A DNA stretch of 64,000 nucleotides from Bacillus sp. BA3 (GTDB lineage Bacteria > Bacillota > Bacilli > Bacillales > DSM-1321), in NCBI GenBank assembly GCA_002835675.1, contig PIZR01000002.1:186001-250000 (forward strand). The letters run 5' to 3'. A model generated the notes under the pieces. That model saw nothing but the letters and a program-made list of their open reading frames with translations, was not told the origin of the DNA and did not search any database. Of the stretch, positions 50,123-61,323 are shown piece after piece; the first letter of the stretch is position 1, and each line of letters opens with the position of its first letter. Both the position numbers and the translations under genes were made by a program.

Positions 50123-50704
50123 TTAAGCATTTTTATATAATGTTTGTTTATTGATCCATGTCTGTAATTTAATGAACAGCAACATGAATACGGATGTGAT
50201 GAGTACGCCTTTTATCACATTGAAAGGCAAGATTGCCGTCGTAACGAGCTTTCTTGACTCGGGTGCCGACATTGCATCCCATCCCATAAAGAAGGTATAA
50301 GCCGGTAAGAAGACATAATAGTTTAAAACACTCATGAATACTGCCATGGAAACTGTTCCCGCAAGTAAAGCGAATGTCATCCCTTTTTTTGAATTAATTT
50401 TCTGAAATACATAATAAGTCGGCAAGACAAACAGTATTCCGGCTATGAAGTTAGCGATATGCCCCACAGGTACAGCAGTCAAGGTCCCTGTCATGACTAA
50501 ATCCAATAGGTTCTTAATGAACTCGACTAGAATTCCAGCCATCGGTCCGAAAATTAATGCCGCCATCAGTGCTGGTATGTCGCTAAAATCAACATTGAGA
50601 AAAGGCGGGAATCCCGGAAACGGGAAATTTAAAAGCATCAATAAATAAGAAATGCTTCCCATCATGGCAAGTGTGACCGTTTTTTTCACTTTGTTCTTTT
50701 TCAT
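50123..50704 (-). CDS. ribU: Riboflavin transporter RibU (ECF S component)
   Basis: Substrate-binding membrane subunit of the energy-coupling-factor riboflavin importer (FmnP/YpaA in B. subtilis). 193 aa, six helices, with the family blocks FPPFLNVDFSDIPALMAALIFGP and PVGHIANFIAG. Controlled by an FMN riboswitch and terminator in its leader. ATG 50704 behind AGGAGAGAG. Confidence 0.97.
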   Translation of the reverse strand: MKKNKVKKTVTLAMMGSISYLLMLLNFPFPGFPPFLNVDFSDIPALMAALIFGPMAGILVEFIKNLLDLVMTGTLTAVPVGHIANFIAGILFVLPTYYVFQKINSKKGMTFALLAGTVSMAVFMSVLNYYVFLPAYTFFMGWDAMSAPESRKLVTTAILPFNVIKGVLITSVFMLLFIKLQTWINKQTLYKNA

Positions 50705-50774
50705 AGGTCTCTCTCCTTCTTTTTCCGATCTACCTGAAAAAGAGGTTAGGGTTCCAAAATATGTTGATGTTCAA

Positions 50775-50807
50775 TAAAAAAACCTTTAATTCCAATAGAA
50801 TTAAAGG
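50775..50807 (-). terminator. Riboswitch expression-platform terminator of ribU
   Basis: Stem CCTTTAATTC / GAATTAAAGG, 5-base loop and TTTTTTT on the minus strand. A competing segment AACCTTTAATTT (50811-50822) just upstream could pair with the 3' half to form the antiterminator when FMN is absent. Confidence 0.88.
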
Positions 50808-50872
50808 GATAAATTAAAGGTTACATCAAACAAACGTTCAGCAAATAACTGTTGAAACGCACTCAGGAACCT

Positions 50873-51005
50873 CCATCTTCTCCCATCCAGACTATACTGT
50901 CGGCTTTGGAATCGCACCAAATCCTGCCTTGTAAGGCTCGCGGGCTTAGAAGAAGAAACTCTTCATCACCGCCGGTGGGGAATTGCGCCCCGCCCCGAAG
51001 ATAGA
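50873..51005 (-). ncRNA. FMN riboswitch (RFN element)
   Basis: The minus strand shows the conserved RFN blocks in order: ATCTTCGGGGC, CACCGGCGGTGAT, AGCCCGCGAGCC, GGATTTGGTGCGATTCCAAA, GCCGACAGT and GGATGGGAGAAGAT, with ATCTTC/GAAGAT closing the P1 helix. FMN binding would favour the downstream terminator and switch off ribU. Confidence 0.97.
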
Positions 51006-51275
51006 TCTATAAAATTTTTTTATACTTCCCATTATATCTGAATTACCTGTTTTTTGATAGCACTTTTTTTCTCAGTTGATTCATTCAGGATGAATATCGA
51101 TCGTCACAGTGAATGGCTTAAAATAAATAGTGGATACACAAAATGAAAATTCGAAATAATGAAAATTATTTTTTTTACACTATTCAATCCTTGATGAAGC
51201 CATTTATATCGCGACATTAAACAGATGATCAGAAGATTACCATTCTATTAAGCGCTTACATCCAGTTAAGCCAAA

Positions 51276-51305
51276 TTGACATATTCAGCATTTCAATTGT
51301 AAAAT
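51276..51305 (+). promoter_or_regulatory. Predicted SigA promoter of serA
   Basis: TTGACA (51276-51281), 18-base spacer, TAAAAT (51300-51305), about 45 bases before the serA start. The rest of the 51006-51275 gap is AT-rich and shows no T-box or other leader. Confidence 0.65.
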
Positions 51306-51349
51306 TAACTGAAATTTAAGATATTTTTTTCCTAGGAAGGTGTTAAGTC

Positions 51350-52924
51350 GTGTATCGGATTTTAGTAGCAGACGCCATTAAACCAGAAGGACTCGGACCG
51401 CTATCTGAGGCATCCAATATTCATCTCATTCAAAAGACCGTAGAGGAAGCTGCAAACGAACTTGATCAGATTGATGCAATTCTTGTAAGAAGTGCTACGA
51501 AGGTTTCAGAGGATTTAATGAACCGTATGCCGCAGCTAAAAATTATAGCACGCGCTGGTGTCGGTGTTGATAACATAGATATCCCCTCGGCGACAAAACG
51601 CGGGATTGTCGTGGTTAATGCACCTGACGGCAACACCATTTCAACAGCTGAACATACATTCGCCATGATGGCTTCATTAATGCGCCACATTCCGCAAGCT
51701 TATGCTTCACTGAAGAATGGGGAGTGGAAACGTTCTTCATATACGGGTACTGAACTTCGTGGTAAAACATTAGGAATAGTTGGCTTTGGACGTATCGGAG
51801 GGGAAATTGCCAAACGCGCTAAGGTATTCGGCATGGATGTCATTGTCTATGATCCGTTCCTTACTGTCGATCGTGCAAAGAAAATGTCCGTAACTGCCCT
51901 GCCGTTAGATGAATTGCTTCCTAAAGCAGACATCATTACTGTTCATACACCACTTACGAATGAAACTAGAGGATTAATCAATAAAGAAAAACTGCTTACC
52001 TGTAAAAAAGGGGTTTATGTACTTAACTGCGCCCGGGGCGGTATTCTGGACGAAGATGATTTATATGAAATGTTAGTTCAAGGACATGTTGCAGGGGCGG
52101 CACTGGACGTTTTCGTCGAAGAACCTCCAATTGGCCATAAACTGCTTGAACTGGATAGCGTCATTGCTACACCTCATCTGGGTGCTTCAACTAAAGAAGC
52201 CCAATTAAATGTTGCCGTACAGGTTGCCCAGGAGGTATTGACCTATTTCGAAGGAAATCCAGTCTCAAGTTCGATCAACCTGCCAGCCATATCTAAAGAA
52301 GTGTTTGAAAAGGTACAGCCATTCTATCAACTTGTTCAGCAAATGGGATCCATTGCTTCTCAGTGCATGAATGAAGGAATTCAGGAGATCTCCGTTACGT
52401 ATGCCGGAGAATCATTGGATTTCGATACAGCGATTCTTACAAAAAGTCTAATCTCCGGCTTTTTCAGATCAAGAGTCGATGCATCTGTAAATGAAGTGAA
52501 TGCCTTGTTGATCGCAAAAGAGCGTGGCATAACCGTTGGTGAAAAAATCTCTACGGACTCTTTAGGTTACTCGAATTTGATCAGCCTTAAAGTAAAAGGT
52601 GACCACCGTGAATTAACAATCAGTGGGACTTATATCGAAAATTACGGTTCTCGAATTGTAAGTTTGAATGGTTTCAAAATCGACTTTCATCCAGAACCGA
52701 ATTTACTTTATATCCAGCATACCGATAAACCTGGTGTAATCGGTAACGTAGGTAAGGTCCTGGGTGATCACGGAGTGAATATCGCCACCATGCAGGTTGG
52801 CCGTAAAGAAGCTGGCGGGGAAGCCATCATGGTTTTGAGCTTTGATTTACCATTGGAGGATAACATGAAACAATTTTTAATGGAAACAGAAGAAATTACA
52901 TTCATGGCCCGTATTTCATTATAA
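51350..52924 (+). CDS. serA: D-3-phosphoglycerate dehydrogenase
   Basis: First step of serine synthesis, 3-phosphoglycerate to 3-phosphohydroxypyruvate with NAD. 524 aa, the long form: catalytic and Rossmann domains (GFGRIGGEIAKRA near 145; ARGGILDEDDL; His in ATPHLGAST), an allosteric substrate-binding domain, and a C-terminal ACT domain (from about 450) for serine feedback. GTG start at 51350 behind GGAAGGTG. Convergent with rsiX. Confidence 0.97.
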   Translation: MYRILVADAIKPEGLGPLSEASNIHLIQKTVEEAANELDQIDAILVRSATKVSEDLMNRMPQLKIIARAGVGVDNIDIPSATKRGIVVVNAPDGNTISTAEHTFAMMASLMRHIPQAYASLKNGEWKRSSYTGTELRGKTLGIVGFGRIGGEIAKRAKVFGMDVIVYDPFLTVDRAKKMSVTALPLDELLPKADIITVHTPLTNETRGLINKEKLLTCKKGVYVLNCARGGILDEDDLYEMLVQGHVAGAALDVFVEEPPIGHKLLELDSVIATPHLGASTKEAQLNVAVQVAQEVLTYFEGNPVSSSINLPAISKEVFEKVQPFYQLVQQMGSIASQCMNEGIQEISVTYAGESLDFDTAILTKSLISGFFRSRVDASVNEVNALLIAKERGITVGEKISTDSLGYSNLISLKVKGDHRELTISGTYIENYGSRIVSLNGFKIDFHPEPNLLYIQHTDKPGVIGNVGKVLGDHGVNIATMQVGRKEAGGEAIMVLSFDLPLEDNMKQFLMETEEITFMARISL

Positions 52925-52926
52925 GA

Positions 52927-52959
52927 CAAAAAAGTGCCCGTCAGCGCGGGCACTTTTTC
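52927..52959 (+). terminator. Intrinsic terminator after serA
   Basis: Stem AAAAAGTGCCCG / CGGGCACTTTTT with a short loop and T run. Confidence 0.93.
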
Positions 52960-53056
52960 TGTGAATGCAAGGGGCTTTTGCTTACCATGGACAGTGTGTT
53001 TATAACGCACCATCATATGAAAAACCTTCATATTTATTTAATCTAAGCCCGCTGCA

Positions 53057-54280
53057 TCAATTCACTTGGTTCGGAGCTTTAGGCACCAATATGTCTTCAG
53101 TTAAATTCAGCTGGCCTACCTCTTCAATTGGAGCATTTTCAAACTTCACTTTTTCAAAACCAAAATCCTTAGCTATGAAGAGGATGGCTTCTAAAGCTTG
53201 AAGGGATTCCTCACTATTATCAATAGCAGCTTGATCTGATAATTGAATAATCACAAGATCTCCATTCGAGCTTATCCTTTCCCATTTCAGGTCAGGCGGG
53301 ATTGCAGGTGAAATTCCCTCGATGTCTGCCTCCCCTTTTCCAGCCTGCAGCGCTTCCTCAAAGTCCTGATATCCCATATTGCTTGGAACAAGAAACCTTG
53401 GGGAGGACTCATCCTTCTGGTAAAGCAGGTATGTGCGATTTTTTTGATGAGGTATATCCAACTCCTTTAAATATCCCGCATGCGCAAACATGGCACCTTG
53501 CTCACCATCTGTAGAAAATGTCATTTTCTCTATATTATTATAGGAAAGAGTTTCCTCCAACGAATGGAGAAAAAGTGTATCTTCATCCAATAGTTGGCTT
53601 TTTTCTTGAAAATCAATATGAGCAGTGGCCGTATCGTTTCCTTGGCTAATCTTTATATCAAGTGGAAAATAATCAGATAGCCCATATTGCTCTTCATTGA
53701 TATCGGACATTTGATTAACTAACTGTTTCAATGTATCACTTTGATCGTAATGTTTGAGTTTAATTGAAATGGGAACGATGAAATTCATTTGATCATCTGG
53801 GATCCCCATCGTAATGATCGATGCATCGTTAAGGTCATTTTGATAAATCGCTTGTGCAAAGTTTTTTTCCTTTTTCCCTTTTCCGGGTTCCATTTCTGAA
53901 ACCTCGTCTTTAGATTCAATTTTTGCTTGCTTACTCGAAAACTCTTGATAATCCTGTTTATCTTCTGGAGGATTTTCTTTGTTGCTTGCATCCTGCCGTT
54001 CATGATCTGCCGTTTCCTTATTTTCAAATAGAGATAATTTCCCACTACTGCCGCTGTCCTCTTGACTTGTCGTTCCTTTTTTTTCGATAATTAACGATGA
54101 TGCCAAAACAACCATTAAGAATAAGGAGGCAACACCCGCAATTAGAGGTATCCAGTGTTTCTTTCTCTTTTTATCATGTATTCTCGCAAACACCTCTGCC
54201 TTGGTTCGGTCATCTTTAAATTTCGGAAGCTCTCGGAGCAAGTCTTCAATTTCGCTTTCTTTCCAACGGGACCTTCTCAA
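53057..54280 (-). CDS. rsiX: Anti-sigma-X factor RsiX
   Basis: 407 aa, type II membrane protein: N-terminal cytoplasmic anti-sigma region (1-60), transmembrane helix (about 40-62, IPLIAGVASLFLMVVLASSL), a low-complexity acidic/lysine linker (70-150) and an extracytoplasmic GerMN-like part. It holds SigX, an ECF factor for cell-surface charge (dlt, pssA in B. subtilis). TTG start at 54280, behind AGGAGG, inside the sigX 3' end (35-base overlap). Longer than the 368 aa of B. subtilis. Confidence 0.9.
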   Translation of the reverse strand: MRRSRWKESEIEDLLRELPKFKDDRTKAEVFARIHDKKRKKHWIPLIAGVASLFLMVVLASSLIIEKKGTTSQEDSGSSGKLSLFENKETADHERQDASNKENPPEDKQDYQEFSSKQAKIESKDEVSEMEPGKGKKEKNFAQAIYQNDLNDASIITMGIPDDQMNFIVPISIKLKHYDQSDTLKQLVNQMSDINEEQYGLSDYFPLDIKISQGNDTATAHIDFQEKSQLLDEDTLFLHSLEETLSYNNIEKMTFSTDGEQGAMFAHAGYLKELDIPHQKNRTYLLYQKDESSPRFLVPSNMGYQDFEEALQAGKGEADIEGISPAIPPDLKWERISSNGDLVIIQLSDQAAIDNSEESLQALEAILFIAKDFGFEKVKFENAPIEEVGQLNLTEDILVPKAPNQVN

Positions 54281-54806
54281 TGCGGTGGCCCTCCTTTCCT
54301 GATAAATCCTCCATCAACTTTTTAATAGCCTTCAAAGCACGGTGCTGGGTTGTTTTTACCTTACTTTCACTCCAATTCAATACTTCAGCAGTTTCCGTAA
54401 TGGACAATCCCTGAATATATCGTAAAATGATGACGGATCTTTGATTCGTGGTACACCGGTTTAGGCATTGATAAATATCTTGGATTTCATCGTTCATGAT
54501 AGCCACTTCTTCGGGAATGGGTTCTTTATCTTTTATCAATTGCCTATCCCAATCAAAGTTGGGAAAGATTTTGTCTTTCCACCCTTTTTGTTTCCGAAAA
54601 TAATCAATCGTCACATTTCTAGCAATCGAATACATCCACGTTTTTTCACTGCTCTTTCCTTCGAAGCGTTCATACGCCTTCATCACCCGGATATAGACCT
54701 CCTGAACAAGGTCCTCAGCCGTTTCTCGATTCTTGGTCATATAAAAAATGAATTGATAAATTTCCTGATGATATTTCTCATAAAGATCGTGGAAAACGGA
54801 ATCCAT
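54246..54806 (-). CDS. sigX: ECF RNA polymerase sigma factor SigX
   Basis: 186 aa ECF sigma factor starting MDSVFHDLYEKYHQEIYQF at ATG 54806 behind GGGG; the upstream open frame is not coding. Region 2 contains AEDLVQEVYIRVMKAYERF and SIARNVTIDYFRK; region 4 contains ILRYIQGLSITETAEVLNWS with the helix-turn-helix (ESKVKTTQHRALKAIK). In B. subtilis SigX controls genes that lower the negative charge of the envelope. Co-transcribed with rsiX; likely autoregulated. Confidence 0.95.
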   Translation of the reverse strand: MDSVFHDLYEKYHQEIYQFIFYMTKNRETAEDLVQEVYIRVMKAYERFEGKSSEKTWMYSIARNVTIDYFRKQKGWKDKIFPNFDWDRQLIKDKEPIPEEVAIMNDEIQDIYQCLNRCTTNQRSVIILRYIQGLSITETAEVLNWSESKVKTTQHRALKAIKKLMEDLSGKEGHRIEKVPLERKRN

Positions 54807-54919
54807 CATTTCCCCACATCCGTTCATAAATATAGTCGTCAATCCTAAATAAAAGTTACATACTTCGGCTTTTATATTATTATAAAATTCCGTTAATTTC
54901 CACATATTCGAGACTTTCC

Positions 54920-54964
54920 TAAAAAAAACAAAGGCAAGTTGGAAAGAAATCCAATTGCCTTTGT
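54920..54964 (-). terminator. Intrinsic terminator after resE
   Basis: Stem ACAAAGGCAA(TTGGA) / (TCCAA)(C)TTGCCTTTGT followed by TTTTTTTT on the minus strand; 49 bases after the resE stop. Confidence 0.93.
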
Positions 54965-55012
54965 CTTCTCAGTTCCTTATGAAACAAGATTTTTTGGCAA
55001 GCCACCCGTCAT

Positions 55013-56803
55013 TCATTCAGCATTCTCCAAAATTCGAGGCAGGATAAAACTGAACGTTGTCCCTTTATTAGGTAAACTGTTTACCGATATGAAGCCATCA
55101 TGGGCATTGATTATATTTTTTACGATTGCCAAACCCAATCCGGTGCCCGAACGCCCGCGGGTCCTTGCTTTATCCGCTTTATAAAACCTCTCGAATACAA
55201 AAGGTAAATCTTCTTCGGGAATTCCAGATCCAGAGTCCTTCACATCAATGATCAGACCCCTTCGATCACTTGTCCTCTGAATGACATCGATGTTACCTCC
55301 TGGAGGAGTATGACGAATCGCATTATCAATTAAATTGGTCAAAACCTGTTCAATACGGTCCGGATCGAAATGCCATTGAATTTGATCATCTTCAAGACTG
55401 GCTGAAATTGTGATCCCTTTTTCTTTAGCTAGCCCGGAAAACTTACTTGTAATCCTCTTTAAATAAGGAGAAATAGGTACACATTCATAGCTAAGGTTCA
55501 TTTTACCCGATTCCAATTTAGCAAGATCGAGCAGATCATTGACCAACCGTCCCATTCTCAAAGACTCATCATAGATGATGCGGGCCATTTCCACCTTTTC
55601 CTCTTCACTGCTCGCAATGTCATCTACGATCGCTTCACTATATCCCTGCAACATTGAAATCGGCGTTCTTAACTCATGCGAGACATTAGCTATGAAATCA
55701 GTCCTAAGTTTGTCCATACGTCTTTCATCACTCATATCCCGTATGATGGCCACCGCTCCCCGAATATTGTCGGCATTTGTGTATAGGGGACTGACAATCA
55801 ATCCCCAATCTCGGCCCTGTAAGGTAATTTCACCGACCTTCTCCTTATCGAAGGATTCTGATTCATCAAAAAGATTCATTAAAACCAACGGGACATTCAC
55901 ATTATCTTCCCGGTTATAGCCCTTTTCAAAGTACCAGGATTGCAGAAACCTTTCCGCAGGCGGATTCGTTTCAAGAATTGTGCCATCTTTATTGAAGGTA
56001 ATGACCCCATCTGCCATACTGCTAAGAATGCTTGAGAGATGTTCCTTTTCCTGACTAAGTGCATTCATATTGAATTTCAGCTGCTTCCTCATCTGATTAA
56101 ACGCTATGGCCAGCTCACCGATTTCATCTTGAGTCAGAATTGGAACCTTTGTATCAAATTTCCCCCGGGCAATCGCTAGAGCGGCTTCCCTCATCTTCAC
56201 CAATGGGGCATTGATTCTTGTGGATAAAAAGAAAGCAAAAATCGTTGTCAAAATAATGGCGATGCCTGCTGCCAATAAAATGAACTGTGTAGTGGATTTT
56301 GTGGTTTCTTCCATGGACTCCAACGATTGAAATAGAAATACTTCATCTTGTTCCCCGTTCAATTCAAGTGGAATGCCTACTACGATTGCTGACAATTCCT
56401 CGTTACCCGCATCATCGGAAAGCGCCATTTCCTTTTTCACAGTCTTTCTTTCCGTAAAAACCTTGAGTAATTCGGAATCATTTTTTATGAGTTCCGGTGT
56501 GATTTCGAACTCCTTATCTCCTCCGATGGACGAGAATATCATTTTGTCATCATTTAGAATGATCATCTTCGCTTCGTTGCCTATTAGTTCCGAAGCTATT
56601 TGTAAAACCTCATTGCTGGATCCCTGATGTTCATTGGTAACCTTAATGATTTGTTCAGCGGTTTTGGTTAAATCATTTTCAATATTTTCAATTTGGAAAT
56701 TCTCAAAGAATTCGACCAGCAGAACAGTTAACACGATTAATACAAACGACACGAGCAATAGGATCGTTGCCCATAGCTTCCCTACAACACTGCCCCATAG
56801 CAT
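55013..56803 (-). CDS. resE: Sensor histidine kinase ResE
   Basis: Membrane kinase of the ResDE two-component system for anaerobic and nitrate/NO respiration. 596 aa: transmembrane helices at about 10-33 and 172-194, extracytoplasmic loop between, HAMP (195-247), PAS (about 255-360), HisKA with phospho-acceptor His376 in NVSHELRTP, and HATPase with N, G1 ([11 protein letters not shown]) and G2 ([11 protein letters not shown]) boxes. Start overlaps the resD stop (TGATG). The terminator after it separates it from sigX. Confidence 0.97.
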   Translation of the reverse strand: MLWGSVVGKLWATILLLVSFVLIVLTVLLVEFFENFQIENIENDLTKTAEQIIKVTNEHQGSSNEVLQIASELIGNEAKMIILNDDKMIFSSIGGDKEFEITPELIKNDSELLKVFTERKTVKKEMALSDDAGNEELSAIVVGIPLELNGEQDEVFLFQSLESMEETTKSTTQFILLAAGIAIILTTIFAFFLSTRINAPLVKMREAALAIARGKFDTKVPILTQDEIGELAIAFNQMRKQLKFNMNALSQEKEHLSSILSSMADGVITFNKDGTILETNPPAERFLQSWYFEKGYNREDNVNVPLVLMNLFDESESFDKEKVGEITLQGRDWGLIVSPLYTNADNIRGAVAIIRDMSDERRMDKLRTDFIANVSHELRTPISMLQGYSEAIVDDIASSEEEKVEMARIIYDESLRMGRLVNDLLDLAKLESGKMNLSYECVPISPYLKRITSKFSGLAKEKGITISASLEDDQIQWHFDPDRIEQVLTNLIDNAIRHTPPGGNIDVIQRTSDRRGLIIDVKDSGSGIPEEDLPFVFERFYKADKARTRGRSGTGLGLAIVKNIINAHDGFISVNSLPNKGTTFSFILPRILENAE

Positions 56804-57519
56804 CAGTCATTAACGACTTCGAACTTGTAACCTACACCCCAAACGGTGACAATCATCTTGGCTGCGTTTTCGGAAATGCGGTTTAATTTTTCACGTAAGC
56901 GTTTAACATGCGTGTCTACAGTTCGAAGATCTCCAAAGAATTCATAGTGCCACACTTCTTTTAACAATTGCTCCCGATCGAAAACCTTATCTGGGGATTT
57001 CGCCAAGAAATATAATAATTCATATTCTTTTGGTGTTAATGAAACCTCTTTGTTATCTGCAAGTACACGGTGGGCATCATTATCAATGGTTAGATGTGGG
57101 AAGACGATCACATCTTTTGCCGTCGTTTCCGTCTGCATGTAACTTGTGCTTGATGATCGACGTAATAAAGCCTTAACCCTTAACACGACTTCACGCGGAC
57201 TGAAAGGCTTTACGATATAATCATCGGTACCCACTTCGAACCCTTGAACGCGGTTCACTTCTTCACCTTTAGCAGTCAGCATGATAATCGGTGTCGTTTT
57301 CTTTTCCCTTAATTCACGGCAAACTTCGATTCCATCTTTACCAGGCATCATAATATCCAATAAAATTAAATCATAATCATTTTCAAGGGCTTTTGTTAAA
57401 GCCACATCTCCATTTTCAGCTTCATCGATCATGTATTCTTCTCTTTCCAAATACATCTTTAACAGCCGGCGGATTCTTTCCTCATCATCCACCACGAGAA
57501 TTTTAATAGCGTTATACAT
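56803..57519 (-). CDS. resD: Response regulator ResD
   Basis: 238 aa OmpR-type regulator; receiver domain with phospho-acceptor Asp55 (LLDIMMPG) and C-terminal winged helix (about 140-238, [19 protein letters not shown]). It activates fnr, nasDEF, hmp, ctaA and the resABC operon in B. subtilis. It has its own promoter region (a terminator at 57723-57793 precedes it). Coupled to resE by overlapping start and stop. Confidence 0.97.
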   Translation of the reverse strand: MYNAIKILVVDDEERIRRLLKMYLEREEYMIDEAENGDVALTKALENDYDLILLDIMMPGKDGIEVCRELREKKTTPIIMLTAKGEEVNRVQGFEVGTDDYIVKPFSPREVVLRVKALLRRSSSTSYMQTETTAKDVIVFPHLTIDNDAHRVLADNKEVSLTPKEYELLYFLAKSPDKVFDREQLLKEVWHYEFFGDLRTVDTHVKRLREKLNRISENAAKMIVTVWGVGYKFEVVND

Positions 57520-57722
57520 TATGTAATCAGCCTCCTATCATATATTCTACAAAATGAAAACTTCCATGACTAATACTTTTTCCTCACAAAGTACGATAAA
57601 GAGCGTATTTCGCATGGCTTCCATGAACCTTTCACCATTTTGTCACAAAAAAAGACTTTGACCGCCCACTTAGAATTCTTAAATGCTATTTCAACGAAAT
57701 ATTGTTTTATTAAAGGGAGCGA

Positions 57723-57793
57723 CAAAAAAGGGGGCATTTTCCAGAAAAATCGATAAGCCTACTCCTCGACGTTTCTATCAAAAGACCCCCTTC
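57723..57793 (-). terminator. Intrinsic terminator after resC
   Basis: Long hairpin with AAGGGGG and CCCCCTT ends, inner TTTT/AAAA pairing and TTTTTT tail on the minus strand, 23 bases after the resC stop. Partial read-through into resDE is likely, as in B. subtilis. The remaining 200 bases before resD contain the resD promoter; no other element seen. Confidence 0.75.
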
Positions 57794-57815
57794 ATCTAAA
57801 TATTACAATACAGAA

Positions 57816-58994
57816 TCAAGCATATGAATGCAAACCAGCAATAACAAGATTTACGAATATCAAGTTAAACATTATGATGGCAAAACCGATTACGGCAAGC
57901 CAAGCTGATTTTTCCCCTTGCCACCCCTTTGACATGCGGAGATGCAAGAAAGCCGCATAAAACAACCAAGTAACCAGTGCCCAGACTTCTTTCGGATCCC
58001 AGCCCCAGAATCGTGTCCAGGCCACTTGAGCCCAGATCATTGCAAAAATGAGGGCACCGAGTGTAAAGATTGGAAAACCGATAAGGACCGAACGATAACT
58101 AATCTCGTCCAATAAATTCAAATTCACATTTTTAACGATCGGTTTAATCAATGCCGCCACTCTTTTGCGAGCGATCAACCTTATTAAACCATACAGGACG
58201 AGTCCCGCACCGATTGACCAAATTACAGTATTCAGTTTCTTGGCATTGATCAGTGCAGGCATGTCCACCAGAGGTTCAAACCGATCCGTCTCGATAAGTT
58301 TCCCTTCATGGGGACCTACCAATGCCGGCAGGTTGAATTCCTGTTTGACCTCGGCACCATGTTTATCGACCCAATCAAAATTTGCCTTATAATCCATGGC
58401 AGCAAAAGAAGAAGTGATGATGACGAAACCGAGGGTGCAGACTAATGTAAACATGATGGCTTCAAGCCAGAACGTTCTTTTGCTTGATTGTGTCTGATCG
58501 ACGAATTTGATTAAATAAATGATGGCAGTAACGAAACTTATGGCAAGGATTGACTGTCCTGCCGCAGCAGTCGTAACATGAATATGAAGCCAATCGCTCT
58601 GCAAAGCAGGAATGAGTGGCGAAATTTCTGTTGGGAACATACTTGCATAAGCGATTATCAATAATGCGATCGGTAAAGCGAATAGCCCAAGGGCAGGTGT
58701 TTTATAAAGAAAATAAATTAATATGAAAGCACCGACCAGCATCATTCCGAAAAAGGTCGTAAATTCAAACAGGTTACTTACCGGGGCATGGCCTGCAGCA
58801 ATCCATCTTGTGATGAAATACCCAATTTGCGCTGCAAATCCTATAATGGTAATGAAAATGCCCAGCTTAGCCCATTTGTTTTGTTTCTTTTCCTCCGCCC
58901 CGCGTTTATCCTTGATCGATCCCCCAAATAAAAAGGTAGCGATCAGATATAAAATGAAAGCGGCATATAAAAGGTTACTGCTTAATTCAGCCAT
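57816..58994 (-). CDS. resC: Cytochrome c biogenesis protein ResC (CcsA family)
   Basis: Haem export and handling subunit of the System II cytochrome c synthase. 392 aa with about eight or nine transmembrane helices and the haem-binding WWD-like motif [14 protein letters not shown] (about 335-348), flanked by conserved histidines. Overlaps the resB stop by 8 bases. Needed for cytochrome c subunits such as QcrC. Confidence 0.96.
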   Translation of the reverse strand: MAELSSNLLYAAFILYLIATFLFGGSIKDKRGAEEKKQNKWAKLGIFITIIGFAAQIGYFITRWIAAGHAPVSNLFEFTTFFGMMLVGAFILIYFLYKTPALGLFALPIALLIIAYASMFPTEISPLIPALQSDWLHIHVTTAAAGQSILAISFVTAIIYLIKFVDQTQSSKRTFWLEAIMFTLVCTLGFVIITSSFAAMDYKANFDWVDKHGAEVKQEFNLPALVGPHEGKLIETDRFEPLVDMPALINAKKLNTVIWSIGAGLVLYGLIRLIARKRVAALIKPIVKNVNLNLLDEISYRSVLIGFPIFTLGALIFAMIWAQVAWTRFWGWDPKEVWALVTWLFYAAFLHLRMSKGWQGEKSAWLAVIGFAIIMFNLIFVNLVIAGLHSYA

Positions 58995-60636
58995 TTAAAA
59001 CTTCCCCCTTACTAGAAGATTTCTCCTCTTCAAGTTGATCCATTGGTTCGGAAAGTGATGTTGATTCTATCGCTTGTTTTATATCTCTTTTAATGCCATG
59101 CCAGTTTTTGTTTGTATGGCCGGCCAAAAGTATCTCATCATCTTTCCTCTTAATCCATATACGCCGGTGATTCCAATAAGACCCTTGGACAACGCCGATC
59201 ATGAAGATGATCCCACCAGTGAATAGGATCCAAAGCGTTAAATCCTTCCTGACGGTCAAAGCCGTGACATCTTGGGTTTCCACACCATTAAAAGCCATTT
59301 TATAAGTGTTTTCCCCTAAGGGCTCCACAGTCTCCTTAATCGCCACGAAACTGACTTCACCCTCTGGCTTATCCGGAGTATGCATTTTAAAGATAAATGC
59401 TGGATTATTCGGAATCTTCGATATCGTTCTAGGCTCGCCTTTTTCATCGAACTCGAAATCTGGGAAGTAACTGATCAAGTCAACGGAATATCCTTCTTTC
59501 AACTCGTATTTCTTTTGAGGATTATTCAAATCAACCTTTAAGCTGCCATATTTCTCTTCGGTTTTTTTATTTATCAAATTAAAAGCCATCGTACTGAGCT
59601 CATCCAATTTATAGTCTACTTGGTAGAGAGCATAATGATCATGTTTCAGAGGTTCATTGACTTTGATTTTGTAATCTTTAAGCTTATCAAGGTCCACTTT
59701 TTCCCCTGGTAAGGTTTCTCCCTTGCGCTCATAGAGCGTAACATCGGATTGATAGGTTTTTGCGATCGTACCGGTTTTATCAATTGCAGCACTGTACTGC
59801 TCATCTTCTTCATTCTCTTTGTCATACACCTCTAAGGTAAATTCATTATTCTGGAGGTAGTATTCACCATTTGTACCCGGGATTTCTTTTCTCTCGCCTT
59901 CACGCAGCCAAAGTACTTTGTCGATATACATCCCAGGGACGGAACGCAATAATGCTCCAATTAAGAAAATGATAAGTCCAATATGATTTACATAGGGTCC
60001 CCAACGTGAAAAACGACCCTTTTCGGCAAGTATATGACCGTTTTCCTCTCGTATATGATAACGCTGCCTTTTTAGTCTATCCTTTACTCCTTCAAGGTTT
60101 ATATCTTGGTCTTCAAGCTTTGTCACCCCATAAATCCGCTGACGTTTCATGAACCCGTCATGCCGTGTGACCCCTTGTTTTTTTAACGATCGATATAACG
60201 GAAAGAACCGGTCGATACTGGCAATCAATAGTGATATGCCCAGCATGCCTATGATAATCAAATACCACCATGAGCTATACAAGTTATGAAACCCGAGTTC
60301 ATAATACACCATTCCGAACCAGCCGTATTCCAGTTCATAATGCTCTGCAGGCGTAGCTGTTGAAGGAATGTACATTTCCTGGGGTAGAATCGTCCCGATA
60401 GCCGAAGCGATCAAGGCAATGACAATGAGCGTCACCCCGACCTTAACGGAAGAAAAGAAGTTCCATATTTTATCGATGATCGTTTTTTTATATGTTTGTG
60501 AACGCCTGGCACTTCCTTCATATCTCATATCAATAAGCTTATTCTCTTTTTCGTTATCAAGCACCATACCGCATTTCCCACAAATCTTTGTGCCAAACGG
60601 ATTTACATGACCACAATCGCATTTTACTTCTTTCAT
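58987..60636 (-). CDS. resB: Cytochrome c biogenesis protein ResB
   Basis: Partner of ResC in System II cytochrome c synthesis. 549 aa: N-terminal zinc ribbon [10 protein letters not shown]...CGKCGMVL (residues 5-26), three N-terminal transmembrane helices (about 55-230), a large extracytoplasmic domain, and a C-terminal helix ([21 protein letters not shown]). It follows resA by 18 bases. Confidence 0.96.
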   Translation of the reverse strand: MKEVKCDCGHVNPFGTKICGKCGMVLDNEKENKLIDMRYEGSARRSQTYKKTIIDKIWNFFSSVKVGVTLIVIALIASAIGTILPQEMYIPSTATPAEHYELEYGWFGMVYYELGFHNLYSSWWYLIIIGMLGISLLIASIDRFFPLYRSLKKQGVTRHDGFMKRQRIYGVTKLEDQDINLEGVKDRLKRQRYHIREENGHILAEKGRFSRWGPYVNHIGLIIFLIGALLRSVPGMYIDKVLWLREGERKEIPGTNGEYYLQNNEFTLEVYDKENEEDEQYSAAIDKTGTIAKTYQSDVTLYERKGETLPGEKVDLDKLKDYKIKVNEPLKHDHYALYQVDYKLDELSTMAFNLINKKTEEKYGSLKVDLNNPQKKYELKEGYSVDLISYFPDFEFDEKGEPRTISKIPNNPAFIFKMHTPDKPEGEVSFVAIKETVEPLGENTYKMAFNGVETQDVTALTVRKDLTLWILFTGGIIFMIGVVQGSYWNHRRIWIKRKDDEILLAGHTNKNWHGIKRDIKQAIESTSLSEPMDQLEEEKSSSKGEVLNG

Positions 60637-60654
60637 GTCAAAAACTCCCCAATA

Positions 60655-61185
60655 TTATGGTTTAATTCTCTCCATATGCTTTTGGATGCTCTCTTCTGTC
60701 AAAGCTCCAGTGATGATATCTATCACTTTCCCCTCTTTATCAACCAAAAAGGTGACAGGCAATATATCCACGCGATAAGCATTTTCCACTTCCCTACCTT
60801 TATCGATCATGACAGGAAAGGTAAGATCATGCTTTGTAATGAAATTATTGACAGCATAGTCAGATTCCCCGACATTAACCGCCAATATCTCAACGCCCTG
60901 GTCTTTAAAGTTTTTATATTGATTTTCCATATAAGGCATTTCATATTCACACGGCTTGCAATATGTACCCCAAAAGTTCAGGAAGACGCCTTTTCCCTTG
61001 TAATCGGAAAGTTTATGCTCTTTGCCTTCCATATCAGTCAAGACGAAATTGGGTGCATCGGATCCTTTTTTCAGGCTTTCATTCTTATCTTTAGTGAAGT
61101 TCGTATAAAGGGCAAACACTAAAGCTGCACCTAAAAGCAGGAGAATGATGGTTCTGCTAATTAGGCGTCGCTTCTTCTTATCCAT
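60655..61185 (-). CDS. resA: Thiol-disulfide oxidoreductase ResA
   Basis: Membrane-anchored thioredoxin-like protein that reduces the CXXCH cysteines of apocytochrome c on the outside. 176 aa: signal anchor at about 10-28, thioredoxin fold, active site Cys76-Lys-Pro-Cys79 in WGTYCKPCEYEMP (B. subtilis has CEPC), cis-proline in VDILPVTFLV. First gene of resABC. Upstream (61324-61361) is a long stem-loop. Confidence 0.96.
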   Translation of the reverse strand: MDKKKRRLISRTIILLLLGAALVFALYTNFTKDKNESLKKGSDAPNFVLTDMEGKEHKLSDYKGKGVFLNFWGTYCKPCEYEMPYMENQYKNFKDQGVEILAVNVGESDYAVNNFITKHDLTFPVMIDKGREVENAYRVDILPVTFLVDKEGKVIDIITGALTEESIQKHMERIKP

Positions 61186-61323
61186 AGAGATCCTCCTAAG
61201 GCCACACTAAATTTAACCATACCATTATACCATTTAACGCCATGTCCTTTTTATTTACATTTCTGAAGGTTTTGTGACATTCTTTCCCGATTCATGAAGG
61301 AAAAGGTATTTACAGGTTGTTTT

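Noticed and set aside
51006..51349. T-box or other leader RNA upstream of serA
   Set aside because: No specifier stem, T-box AGGGTGG sequence or terminator; only a promoter is visible.
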